Positions 7,736 through 16,461 of a DNA stretch of 64,000 nucleotides are shown here, piece after piece. The first letter of the stretch is position 1, and every line of letters starts with the position of its first letter. Location: NCBI GenBank assembly GCA_030530205.1, contig JAUMVK010000013.1:1-64000 (forward strand), given 5' to 3'. A program made the translations under genes and the position numbers. Below the pieces are notes generated by a model. It saw only the letters and a list, made by a program, of their open reading frames with translations. It made no database searches and had not been told where the DNA came from. Origin of the DNA: RGIG3701 sp030530205 (GTDB lineage: Bacteria; Planctomycetota; Planctomycetia; Pirellulales; Thermoguttaceae).

Positions 7736-8307
7736 AACAGTTTTTCGTTTTCCTTCTGCTCGTTCTTATTCTTTTCGTGGGGTGGGGCTTTTCGACCTAC
7801 AATGGACTGATCCACAAAGACGAAACGGTCAAGGAAATGTGGAGCGAAATCGATTCCCAGCTCCAGCGCCGAGCGGACCTGATCCCCAATCTCGTCGCGA
7901 CGGTGAAAGGGTACGCTGCCCACGAGGAGAAAATCTTTGAAGAAGTCACGAAATCCCGCGAAAACCTCCTGAAAGCCGAAACCCTCGGAGAAAAAGCGGA
8001 GGCGGAGGCCGAGATGAATTCGGCTTTGGGGCGTTTGCTCGCCATCGCGGAAAACTACCCGGACCTGAAAGCGGTCGATGCTTTTGTGCGCCTGCAGGAC
8101 GAACTGGCCGGGACGGAAAACCGCATCACCGTGGCGAGGACCCGGTACAATGAGGCGGTGAAGGTCTATAATTCGGCGATCCGCCAGTTCCCGGGCTTCC
8201 TTTTTGCGGGGAGGATGGGGCTTGAAAAGGCCGAATTTTATGAAGTCCCCGCCGGACGTGAAGCGGTTCAGAAAGTCCCGGAAGTTGATTTTCAGGAAAA
8301 GCCATGA
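7732..8307 (+). CDS. lemA: LemA family protein
   Basis: 191 residues. An N-terminal membrane segment (about residues 3-22) is followed by the LemA hallmark: YNGLIHKDETVKEMWSEID, then QLQRRADLIPNLVATVKGYA, then ENYPDLKA and EN.I..AR..YNEAVK..N. It is predicted to be a membrane-anchored helical bundle outside the cytoplasm. It is translationally coupled to hemH (ATGA overlap, AGGAAAGGAG before it) and to the TPM-domain gene downstream. LemA and TPM-domain genes are often neighbours in bacteria, suggesting joint envelope function, but the biochemical role is unknown. Confidence 0.93.
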   Translation: MKQFFVFLLLVLILFVGWGFSTYNGLIHKDETVKEMWSEIDSQLQRRADLIPNLVATVKGYAAHEEKIFEEVTKSRENLLKAETLGEKAEAEAEMNSALGRLLAIAENYPDLKAVDAFVRLQDELAGTENRITVARTRYNEAVKVYNSAIRQFPGFLFAGRMGLEKAEFYEVPAGREAVQKVPEVDFQEKP

Positions 8308-9158
8308 AAAACGTTTGCTGCTTTTTTTGCCTTTGGATGATTCTTTGCTCTTCCGTCCTTGCGGAGTTCCAGGTCCCGACGCTCACCGGTCGGGTGGTGG
8401 ACGCTGGCGGAGTTTTCACTCCGGAGGATGAATTGCGCATCGAGCAGACGATCCTGAAATTTGAGGAAGCAACCGGCGGGCAGATGGTCGTCGCGACGCT
8501 CCCCACGCTCGATGGAATCCCGATCGAGGAGGCCGGGATCAAGCTGGGCGACACCTGGAAAATCGGTCACGCCGGAAAAGACGACGGGGCGATCCTGCTT
8601 TTCGTCGTTCCGGAGCGCAAAATGCGGCTTGAGATCGGCCGCGGCTGGGAAGGCCCGGTGAACGATGCGCGGGCGGGGGACGTGATCCGCGCTCTGGTCC
8701 CGTTTTTCAGGGCGGAAAAGTACGCCGATGGTGCGATCTACGCGGTGGAAAAGGTCCAGGAATTCGTGACGGGAAAACCGGTCGATGCGAAAGATTCCCA
8801 AATGACGCCGGAAGCGCGTAAACTCGCCCCTTCCGAAGCTTCCGTTTGGGAGATCATTCTCGGGATCCTCGTTTTCCTCGTCATCTTCGTGCCTCTTCTC
8901 TGGATGGTTTTTTGGCCTCTGATGAAAATCTTCATCATTTTTCCGATCTGGCTGCTCCTTTGGCTGGTTTTGCGTCTGTTCAGGATCCCATTCCCTGTGC
9001 CCAGTCTGGATTCTTTACTGCCGTCCGGCGGTTCCGGTGGCTCTGGCGGAGGCGGTTATTCAGGCGGCGGAGGTTCTTCCAGCGGTGGGTCATCTGGAGG
9101 CGGCTATTCCGGCGGAGGGGGAAGTTTCGGCGGAGGAGGAGCCTCGGGAAGCTGGTGA
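8304..9158 (+). CDS. TPM-domain (YgcG-like) membrane protein with Gly/Ser-rich tail
   Basis: 284 residues. Signal peptide (about 1-18), then a TPM domain (about 30-160: VVDAGGVFTPEDE, then GGQMVVATLPTLDG). Hydrophobic segments follow at about 180-225, and the last 45 residues are nearly all Gly and Ser. This order is typical of YgcG-like proteins. It starts inside the last codons of lemA (ATGA overlap), so the two are translated together. TPM domains have been linked to phosphatase activity and photosystem repair in plants; the bacterial role is open. Confidence 0.88.
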   Translation: MKNVCCFFCLWMILCSSVLAEFQVPTLTGRVVDAGGVFTPEDELRIEQTILKFEEATGGQMVVATLPTLDGIPIEEAGIKLGDTWKIGHAGKDDGAILLFVVPERKMRLEIGRGWEGPVNDARAGDVIRALVPFFRAEKYADGAIYAVEKVQEFVTGKPVDAKDSQMTPEARKLAPSEASVWEIILGILVFLVIFVPLLWMVFWPLMKIFIIFPIWLLLWLVLRLFRIPFPVPSLDSLLPSGGSGGSGGGGYSGGGGSSSGGSSGGGYSGGGGSFGGGGASGSW

Positions 9159-9162
9159 TTTT

Positions 9163-9185
9163 CCCGAATATTCGGGGCTTTTTCC
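9163..9185 (+). terminator. Terminator after the lemA/TPM genes
   Basis: CCCGAATATTCGGG (9163-9176) is a perfect palindrome followed by GCTTTTT, five bases after the TPM gene's stop. Confidence 0.6.
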
Positions 9186-9207
9186 CAAAAAATTCCATCG
9201 TGGGACC

Positions 9208-9235
9208 TTGCGCTTTCCTGAAATTCAAATATAAT
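9208..9235 (+). promoter_or_regulatory. Promoter of asnS
   Basis: -35 TTGCGC (9208-9213), 16-base spacer, -10 TATAAT (9230-9235), giving a leader of about 85 bases before asnS. Confidence 0.6.
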
Positions 9236-9326
9236 TGACGCAATGTTTTTAAAAAGCCGTGGCGCGTGTAGGGGGCCAGGCTTTCTTTGATTCTGAAAAT
9301 TTACAGAAATTTAGAAAAGGTGCTTT

Positions 9327-10721
9327 ATGCCGGAAAAAATGAGTGTGAAGTCCGCGCGTCTCGCCGACGCAATCGGGAAGGAAGTTTTTCTTCAGGGCTG
9401 GGTGCGTACGTGCCGCGACCAGAAGACGTTTTGTTTCGTCGAGTTGAACGATGGTTCCTGCTTCGGAAACGTGCAAGTCGTCGTTCCGAATTCCATCCCG
9501 AACTTCGATGACGTGCGGAAACTCACCTCCGGCTCCAGCATCGCCGTGACGGGTAAAGTCGTGCAGTCCCCCGGAAGCAAGCAGCCGACCGAGATCCAGG
9601 CGACGGCCGTGGAAATCTACGGATACGCTGCAGCTGACTATCCGATCCAGAAGAAGCGCGCGTCGTTCGAGTTCCTCCGCACGATCGCCCACCTGCGTCC
9701 GCGTACCAACTCGTACAATGCGGTGTTCCGCGTGCGCAGCCGCATCAGCTACGCGATCCACCAGTTCTTCCAGAATGAGGGCTTCATTTACGTTCATACG
9801 CCGCTGATCACGGCCTCGGACTGCGAGGGGGCCGGTGAAATGTTCCAGGTCACGACGATGGATCTGGAAAACCTTCCGAAGACCCCGGATGGAAAAATCG
9901 ATTACGCTCAGGATTTCTTTGGGAAAAAGACCTCACTGACGGTTTCGGGCCAGCTTGCCGTGGAAAACTTCGCGCACGCTTTCGGGAAGGTTTACACTTT
10001 CGGGCCGACGTTCCGGGCGGAAAACTCGAACACGCCGCGCCATTTGGCCGAGTTCTGGATGATCGAGCCGGAAATGGCGTTTTACCTCCTCGAAGATAAT
10101 ATGGAGCTGGTCGAGAAGTTCCTCAAATTCGTGATCAAGACCGTACTGGATGATTGCCCGGAGGACATGCAGTTCTTCAACGACCGGATCGACGAAACGC
10201 ACCAGCTTCTGGAGCGTCTGAACGGCCTGCTGAACAGCACGTTCCAGCGCTGCTCCTACACGGAAGCGATCGAGATCCTGGAAAAGTCGGGCCAGAAATT
10301 CGAGTTCCCGGTCAAGTGGGGGATCGACCTGCAGAGCGAGCACGAGAGGTTCCTGACCGAGAAATATTTCAAGGCGCCGGTCATCGTGTATAACTACCCG
10401 AAAGAGATCAAGGCGTTCTACATGCGCCTGAACGACGACGAAAAGACGGTCCGCGCGATGGACGTGCTGGTCCCCGGCGTCGGCGAGATCATCGGCGGAA
10501 GTGAACGCGAGTACCGCCCGGACGTGCTGGAACGTCGCATGATCGAAATGGGCCTGAACCCGGCGGATTACTGGTGGTACATGGATCTGCGTCGTTTCGG
10601 GACCGTGCCGCACAGTGGGTTTGGGCTGGGTCTGGAACGCATCATCATGTACGTCACCGGAATGCAAAACGTGCGCGACGTGATCCCGTTCCCAAGAACG
10701 CCGGGATGCGCGGACTTTTAA
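9327..10721 (+). CDS. asnS: Asparagine--tRNA ligase AsnS
   Basis: 464 residues. The N-terminal OB-fold anticodon domain begins GKEVFLQGWVRTCRDQK. The class II catalytic domain has motif 2 in FGPTFRAENSNTPRHLAEFWMIEPEM. Motif 3 is GFGLGLERIIMYVTG near the C-terminus. ENSNT and the HLAEFWMIEPE block favour AsnS over AspS. It charges tRNA-Asn with asparagine in the cytoplasm. The gene has its own promoter and is followed by a 300-base repeat-filled gap. Confidence 0.96.
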   Translation: MPEKMSVKSARLADAIGKEVFLQGWVRTCRDQKTFCFVELNDGSCFGNVQVVVPNSIPNFDDVRKLTSGSSIAVTGKVVQSPGSKQPTEIQATAVEIYGYAAADYPIQKKRASFEFLRTIAHLRPRTNSYNAVFRVRSRISYAIHQFFQNEGFIYVHTPLITASDCEGAGEMFQVTTMDLENLPKTPDGKIDYAQDFFGKKTSLTVSGQLAVENFAHAFGKVYTFGPTFRAENSNTPRHLAEFWMIEPEMAFYLLEDNMELVEKFLKFVIKTVLDDCPEDMQFFNDRIDETHQLLERLNGLLNSTFQRCSYTEAIEILEKSGQKFEFPVKWGIDLQSEHERFLTEKYFKAPVIVYNYPKEIKAFYMRLNDDEKTVRAMDVLVPGVGEIIGGSEREYRPDVLERRMIEMGLNPADYWWYMDLRRFGTVPHSGFGLGLERIIMYVTGMQNVRDVIPFPRTPGCADF

Positions 10722-10800
10722 GAAACGGCCCGGTTAAAAACCAGGATTAAAGCCTTAACCCGGTTCCAGGGGGGTGAGTCTAACCCACTTCCAACCGGGA

Positions 10801-10926
10801 TTTAAACACGGATTTCCACGGATTGGAAGGATTTTCACGGATTACATTTGAATCAAATTAAAGCGTTTCCTTTAATGAATCAAAAATCCTTTTAATCCCT
10901 TTAATCCGTGGAAATCCGTGTTTAAA
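10801..10926. repeat. R3 inverted repeat element, copy 1
   Basis: The left arm TTTAAACACGGATTTCCACG (10801 on) is mirrored at the right end (CGTGGAAATCCGTGTTTAAA to 10926), with a diverged AT-rich centre. A weaker stem CCCGGTT/AACCGGG at 10759-10798 lies just before it and may end asnS transcription. The rest of the 10722-11016 gap shows nothing else. Confidence 0.85.
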
Positions 10927-11016
10927 TAAAAGTCTGGAGCGTGCTGGACTCAGTGTTTAAAAAGTGAAGTTTCTGAACGTCTTTGAGCGTTGGGTTTCGA
11001 TTTTTTTTCTCTCTCT

Positions 11017-12828
11017 TTACCCCTTTTCCACTTCCAGAATCGCCGTCGTGTTCCCGTCGGGCTTGAAGATCCCGGCGTACGTTTCGGAATTCAGATTATG
11101 CCCCAAAACGGAGCGGTTGCAGCACTCGGCCAGTGAGCGGAAGAAGAGCCACTGCGCGTCTGCGACCTGGACCCGAAAACCGGCCGCGCGGTACGGCGGG
11201 ACGTTCTGGAGTTTCTCACCGACTTTCAACTGGCGCCAAGTCAGCGCGGCTCCCATTCTTTGCGGGTCCAGATCGATGAAGATCGGGGCGTACAAAGCGC
11301 TCTTTTCCGTTCGGTAGTCGGCGCGGATGAAACCATTCTCAACCAGAAAATCGTTCCCCTTGGTCAGTTTTTCGCGCCATTCCGGAAGAGCCAGCGGCAT
11401 AAAAGCGGCGCATGGACCATTCGAGTTTCCGGCAAAAAGCTCCAGCGAGTCTTCCGTTGCGTAAACTTTCGAGGCCGGAAAAATGGGGAGCGCAGTCTGC
11501 CAGCGCAGTTCACCGTCATGGACTTTTTCGCCCTGAAAACCGTCGCCGGAGAGCGCGTCGCCGAGCAGCAGAAAATGTTCCTCCTTGGCCAAAAGCGCAT
11601 GGCGTTGAAGGGTGAAACCTTCCGAAAGTTCCAGCTCCAGCTCGAGGTAATCGACCTGCTCCGTGCTGTGCGAGAAAATCTCCCGCCACGCGCTCTGGGG
11701 CGTGAGTTCTTTCCGCTTCCACGTTCCTCGGAAGCGCCACTCGCCGGAGATCAAAGGGACTTTTCGGCTCAGAATTTCCAGCTTGGGGAACAACATTCGC
11801 TCCCACGTGACCACTGCGCCGGTGCGTGTTTGCCAGTTCGTCTGGAGGATGCTCACCTGGCCCCACGGCGAGTCGTTCGAGGCATTGGGAAGTGTCCACG
11901 TTCGCTTGGCCTGTTTCGGGGTCAGATCGGGAAGGATCGAAACCGCGAGTTTTTTGTCGTCGAGGTCAGAATCGATTTTCAGCGCAGCAATAAAAAGCTC
12001 CGGGCACCAGAAAGCGGTTTTTTCAGACGGTCGTGTGAAAACCATCGCCCCGTCTGGCCGCGTGAAGTACATCAAAAGGCGGATCGCCCATTCCAGAGCC
12101 GAAAGGGAATTTTCGGTGAAAATGGATTTCGAGTTTTTGCTTGTTTTGGGCTCGGTGGACGTTTCTTCGTTCCCGTTGGAATCAGGCAGGGCTTCGATCC
12201 GCATCAAGTCGAGCCAGCGGGAGCGGATCCACGAGGCGGCCAGCAGACGAGAAATGGGCAGAAGGTCCGCACGAGGCGTGCCTGCTCCGTCGAGGAACGT
12301 GTCCAGAGTTTCGGCCAGGATTTTTTTGGCCTGCGTTAAAAGGGTATTTCTCCGGGAAGCTGCCAGTTTCCGGCCCACGCAAGCGAGCGTAAGTGGCAGT
12401 TCACCCGCCAGAAGCAGATGCGCAAGCGGCTCCGCGTCCGGTGAAATGGCCTGTGCATCCGTCGCAACCCGCTCCAGATCCGAGAAACATTTTTCGGCTT
12501 CTTCCTGCGTGAAAATCTTTGCGTCGGTCAAAGCGTTGAGACTTCGTGCGATGGCGAGGAGAGGGAATGCGCCGACTTTTACGGATTCCGGCCTCATCGC
12601 CCAGTCGAGTATCCTGAGCAGATTTGCGGAGTTCAAAATCTCACGCGGAAATGGGGTGTCGGGCTGGGTCGTGAGTTGGAAAAGGGCGTAAATCATTTTC
12701 CGAACGGGGTTTTCCCAGCCGGCCAGAACTTTACCAAAAAAAGACTCCGCCCACGGTACGGCCCACAAAACGTGCGGGGTGATGCCGGAACGGGTCTGAA
12801 AGAGCAGATCAGGGTGCGTGTATGCCAT
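11017..12828 (-). CDS. Hypothetical protein of the M50/HlyD cluster, C-terminal half faintly heparinase-II-like
   Basis: 603 residues, no signal peptide or membrane segment. The N-terminal 300 residues look helical (many Leu/Ala, few Gly). The C-terminal half (about 330-600) looks beta-rich, with segments such as VDYLELELELSEGFTLQRHALLA that faintly recall the C-terminal sandwich of heparinase II/III-like proteins. No catalytic motif is recognised. It begins 22 bases downstream of the M50/HlyD gene, so it is probably the last gene of that operon and a cytoplasmic partner of it. Function unknown. Confidence 0.55.
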   Translation of the reverse strand: MAYTHPDLLFQTRSGITPHVLWAVPWAESFFGKVLAGWENPVRKMIYALFQLTTQPDTPFPREILNSANLLRILDWAMRPESVKVGAFPLLAIARSLNALTDAKIFTQEEAEKCFSDLERVATDAQAISPDAEPLAHLLLAGELPLTLACVGRKLAASRRNTLLTQAKKILAETLDTFLDGAGTPRADLLPISRLLAASWIRSRWLDLMRIEALPDSNGNEETSTEPKTSKNSKSIFTENSLSALEWAIRLLMYFTRPDGAMVFTRPSEKTAFWCPELFIAALKIDSDLDDKKLAVSILPDLTPKQAKRTWTLPNASNDSPWGQVSILQTNWQTRTGAVVTWERMLFPKLEILSRKVPLISGEWRFRGTWKRKELTPQSAWREIFSHSTEQVDYLELELELSEGFTLQRHALLAKEEHFLLLGDALSGDGFQGEKVHDGELRWQTALPIFPASKVYATEDSLELFAGNSNGPCAAFMPLALPEWREKLTKGNDFLVENGFIRADYRTEKSALYAPIFIDLDPQRMGAALTWRQLKVGEKLQNVPPYRAAGFRVQVADAQWLFFRSLAECCNRSVLGHNLNSETYAGIFKPDGNTTAILEVEKG

Positions 12829-12849
12829 AAAATCTTGTAAAGTGTTTTC

Positions 12850-15081
12850 TTAAATCTTGAAATTGAACGTTTCTGCGATGATTCGCCAGATACGAAACGC
12901 GATCGTCTGCGGCTCTGCGTGGATTTTGGCCTGGCCAGTGAGTCCCACCGAAAGAAGCCCCTCTGAATTGTCAAGAGGAACATCGACTTTATACGATGGC
13001 GTTTGCGGCTTTTCCGTACCGTCCTGCTCGGTCGTGGTCGAAACTTCTCCCTTGTTCTTGTTCGAGAGGCGCGGAGAGACCGACTTTAACTCCTCCGTTG
13101 CCACGTCTTTGGTTTTTCCTGAAAAGACACGGAACGGGCACTCGTTCAGATTCACGTCCACGTCCTGACCTTCCTTGATGAAATCTTTCTGCGATTGCGT
13201 AACGACCAGCGTCGCCTTCATCCGTTTCGGGTCACCGAGCAGACAGAATGCGTCACCCGTATTCAAAAACGCGCCGAGGTTTTTCTGTTCGAACGGCGTG
13301 TCGTACCACATTGGAAGGAGACCGTCGCGCTCGATTTTCTTCTGAAGCGTTGCGGGGACCAGCACGCCATCTCGAGAAGCGCGGATATTCAGCCTTTCCT
13401 GATCTTCTCTGCGTTGGGCCAGATCATGGACCGCGGCGTCAAGCGCCTTCTGAACGATGGGGATCTGAGCTTCTGCCGAAGGGTCTTCTTTGGAAAGGGA
13501 AGGCAAATAAGCGAGCTGGGCGCGAAGACGCTGCACCTCACGTTCCAGTTCACGGATCTGAAGCTCAAGGTCAGGATTGGTCAGAATGGCCAGTACTTGC
13601 CCCTTTTTCACGGTTTCACCCGGCAGGGCGCACAGTTCTGAAAGCGTTCCAGGCTGAAGAACGTACACGGTATCACCCTGGTCGTACTGAATCTCCACGG
13701 GCGTGAAAATCCGGAAGGGAAGTTTCACGAATAGGAGGAAACAGATCAGGCCGATGAAGCAGGCCAACGAAATGTAAAAACGTACTTTTTTCACTTTTTC
13801 AAGTCTTCCAGGAACATAAAAAAACTTGCCGATTTTCCAGAGCGGCATGATAAGCAGGCCGTACAGTGACATCAAAACGATCACCTCGCCGAGGATCTGC
13901 AAGCCGTAAGGCTTGAAAACACGCAGGAGGAACATCGTAATGGAAAGGGTCACGATCCAGCGGTAGCACGCCGATGCGATGGCATAGAGCGCGAACAGGA
14001 TCTGGTTCCGCTGCGGAAGGAACGGGTCGTCCGGGTATTCGAGCCCCAGGCACCACTCACCCGCCTTGCGGCTCAGAATGCTGCTCGCTTTCTGGCGCAT
14101 ATTCGGGATTTCCATCAGGTCGGCCAGCACGTAGTAACCGTCGTACCGCAGAAGCGGGTTGGCGTTGAAAATGATCGTACTTACCGACGAGATGAACATG
14201 ATATTCAGGCAAATATTGTGCAGGAGTCCGGGGTTTGAATACCACCAAAGGAAAGTACAGAAGGCCGCTAGCCAAACCTCGACGAAGATTCCGGCGAAAC
14301 CGATAGCGGCGCGCGCCCACTTGCTCGGAAGCATCCACGAGTCCGAAACGTTGCAGTACAGGCACGGGGTCAAAACGAGGATCATGACTCCCATTTCGTG
14401 GCACTCACCGCCAAAATGTTTGCACGTCAGGCCGTGGCCGAACTCGTGCAGGATCTTCGTCAAGCCAAGGATGACGGCGAGCCATAAACCGTTTTCCGGC
14501 GTGAAAAACTGATAAAAGCTGGGGAGTTTACTGTAAAAAGTGTCGAAATGCGTCAGGACCAGCAAACCGGCGGAGATCATCATCACGATGGAAATGAACA
14601 TCGTGAACGGCGTGAAAACCCACGAGACGAACGGGTAGAGGAAATTCAGTATCCGTTCCGGGTCGATCCCCTTGAAGCGAATGCACAAAATGTTCGAAAA
14701 GGCCTGGATCAGTTCCTGCCGGCGACGTTTTAGGGAGCGTTCGTAAAGCTGATACCCCTGATCATGAACGCCCGTGAGGATCAGACCGCTGCGGTGGAGC
14801 GTGCCAATGAACTGGGAAAGCTCCTCCAGCGTGATTTTCTGGGGCGGGAATTCCTTCTGAAATTTCTCCTTGATCTCGTCGAGTGACCGCCTTCCGTCCA
14901 GCATGTTCAGGATAGCGTATTCTTCCTCCTGAAAACGGTAATACTTCAGACCGACCGGGTCTTTCACAATCCAATACGACTTCCCCAGGTAGCGCTGCTT
15001 TTTGGCGCTCAAGTCGGGGCGGACGCGAATCGGAAGTGCGCGTGCGCTGCTCGAAACCAGACTGTCGGATAAAGTGGCCAT
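12850..15081 (-). CDS. PqqD-like / site-2 protease (M50) / HlyD-like fusion protein
   Basis: 743 residues in three parts. Residues about 30-105 look like a PqqD-type winged-helix peptide-binding domain (YWIVKDPVGLKYYRFQEEEY, then a DEIKEKFQ region). Residues about 150-460 are a multi-span membrane protease: the zinc motif HEFGH is at about residue 210, and the second metal region is NPLLRYDGYYVLADL at about 305. The rest is an HlyD/biotinyl-lipoyl adaptor half with a coiled coil (about 515-575). It therefore combines a possible peptide recogniser, an intramembrane protease and a periplasmic adaptor. Two separate HlyD proteins are encoded upstream in the same direction; no ABC ATPase or outer-membrane channel gene is adjacent. 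Substrate unknown. Confidence 0.82.
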   Translation of the reverse strand: MATLSDSLVSSSARALPIRVRPDLSAKKQRYLGKSYWIVKDPVGLKYYRFQEEEYAILNMLDGRRSLDEIKEKFQKEFPPQKITLEELSQFIGTLHRSGLILTGVHDQGYQLYERSLKRRRQELIQAFSNILCIRFKGIDPERILNFLYPFVSWVFTPFTMFISIVMMISAGLLVLTHFDTFYSKLPSFYQFFTPENGLWLAVILGLTKILHEFGHGLTCKHFGGECHEMGVMILVLTPCLYCNVSDSWMLPSKWARAAIGFAGIFVEVWLAAFCTFLWWYSNPGLLHNICLNIMFISSVSTIIFNANPLLRYDGYYVLADLMEIPNMRQKASSILSRKAGEWCLGLEYPDDPFLPQRNQILFALYAIASACYRWIVTLSITMFLLRVFKPYGLQILGEVIVLMSLYGLLIMPLWKIGKFFYVPGRLEKVKKVRFYISLACFIGLICFLLFVKLPFRIFTPVEIQYDQGDTVYVLQPGTLSELCALPGETVKKGQVLAILTNPDLELQIRELEREVQRLRAQLAYLPSLSKEDPSAEAQIPIVQKALDAAVHDLAQRREDQERLNIRASRDGVLVPATLQKKIERDGLLPMWYDTPFEQKNLGAFLNTGDAFCLLGDPKRMKATLVVTQSQKDFIKEGQDVDVNLNECPFRVFSGKTKDVATEELKSVSPRLSNKNKGEVSTTTEQDGTEKPQTPSYKVDVPLDNSEGLLSVGLTGQAKIHAEPQTIAFRIWRIIAETFNFKI

Positions 15082-15082
15082 A

Positions 15083-15186
15083 AATTAATTATGAATTATG
15101 AATTGTGAATTATGAATGAGAAATTAAGAATCAGGGAAGGAATCGCTTCACTCTAATTCATAATTCATCATTCTTAATTCTTAATT
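15083..15186. repeat. R4 AT-rich inverted repeat element
   Basis: AATTATGAATTATGAATT-type sequence on the left is mirrored by AATTCATAATTCATC-type sequence on the right. It fills the whole gap between the HlyD gene's stop and the M50 gene's start. Short relatives are at 27795-27821 and 46621-46654. Confidence 0.75.
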
Positions 15187-16396
15187 ATTTCCCAATATTT
15201 CGTACTTCTGCTCTCATTCCTGGCTGGAGGGTCCAGTAGCCTTTTTGTTTTTCTGTACCGTCGAGGTTTTTGAAGTCCTGCCACTGGTTTTCGATATCGA
15301 CCCAGACCTGGTACATATCACCAATGTCGTGCGACGGTTTGATGTAGGTTACTTTTCCCTGGAACGTTTTGTCCAGCGTCGGGACGTAAATCGTGACGGT
15401 CTGGTTAAAAATCGACTCGGGTGGAGTTTTGCTTTCGATTCGGAAACTGTAGCGGATCGGGTTCATCTGGACCAGATGAAGGATCGGGTCGCCCGGTTTG
15501 AGCCATTCTCCCTCTTTACGGTAAAGCTCCATGACCACGCCGTCATGCGGAGAGTGGATCTCGAATTTCGTCTGGTCGAGCTGAGCCGCTTCCAGCTCGG
15601 CTTTGGCCACTTTGAAATTTTCCCCCGCGACTTTGATTTCCTGCTCAGCCTGCTCGATCTGCAGAGCAGCCTGTGTGCGGGAGAGGATCAGGCGGTTGTA
15701 CTCGACTACCGGGACCGTGTTCGGAACCTTGTGGTTGGCCTCGTCGGCCTGAAGAACCTCCGCGTTTGCAACGTCGCGGGCCGCCATCGCGTATCGGACG
15801 TTTACGTTATTCTTCATCTGGATCTCGGCGGATTCTTTTTTCGCCTCGGCCACATTCACGGCCATTTTCGCCTGACGGTCGTCGATCTGGACGATCAAAT
15901 CATCGGCTTTGATCTGCTGGAAGTCCGTGATGTAAAGTTTCATCAAAACGCCGGCTTCCTCAGCGGGAACGTCCACTTCATAAATCGGAATGATCAAGCC
16001 GTTCTCAACAGAACGTGAGATAGAATTGACTTTCACGACTCCCGATGAGGTATTCCGATCCGCGGCAGGGGCTGCCGTAGGGGTTGGCGGGGTTGGAAGA
16101 CCAATGGCGGGAAGCGATGGAGTTTCAGGAACGGCCGGCGATGTGTAAGGATCCACTGCCGTGTTGCTTGCAGGAACCGGAGAACCGCCCGGCAGTTCGC
16201 TGACCGTCTGAAATTTCGTCCGGCGCGGAGTGGTTTTGGGGGCTGAGTCTGTGCTGGCCGGAACTGCCGCTGGAGCCTTGGCCGGAGCTGTGTTGGAAAC
16301 TTCTATCGAATCCAGGGAAAAGTCCAATGAGTCATCCGCGGCAAACACGGAGGAAACCATCAAAATTATGAAAAGGGAGATGAATGTGCGTTTCAT
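15185..16396 (-). CDS. Periplasmic adaptor protein, HlyD/RND-MFP family
   Basis: 403 residues with a signal peptide (about 1-19, cleavage after VFA). A Pro/Ala/Thr-rich linker of about 100 residues is followed by the adaptor body: lipoyl-like halves (VPAEEAGVLMKLYITDFQQIKADDLIVQID, read in parts, and the HSPHDGVVMELY half) around a coiled coil at about 190-270, then a beta-barrel. Such proteins bridge inner-membrane exporters to outer-membrane channels. Its neighbours are a GAF-HlyD protein upstream and the M50/HlyD fusion downstream. The inner-membrane partner is most likely one of those rather than a classical pump. Confidence 0.85.
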   Translation of the reverse strand: MKRTFISLFIILMVSSVFAADDSLDFSLDSIEVSNTAPAKAPAAVPASTDSAPKTTPRRTKFQTVSELPGGSPVPASNTAVDPYTSPAVPETPSLPAIGLPTPPTPTAAPAADRNTSSGVVKVNSISRSVENGLIIPIYEVDVPAEEAGVLMKLYITDFQQIKADDLIVQIDDRQAKMAVNVAEAKKESAEIQMKNNVNVRYAMAARDVANAEVLQADEANHKVPNTVPVVEYNRLILSRTQAALQIEQAEQEIKVAGENFKVAKAELEAAQLDQTKFEIHSPHDGVVMELYRKEGEWLKPGDPILHLVQMNPIRYSFRIESKTPPESIFNQTVTIYVPTLDKTFQGKVTYIKPSHDIGDMYQVWVDIENQWQDFKNLDGTEKQKGYWTLQPGMRAEVRNIGK

Positions 16397-16461
16397 GAGT
16401 ACGTCCGTCTTGAAAATCTTTTTTGAATCCTTCTAATCCTGTAAATTCCCGAAATCCGTGT

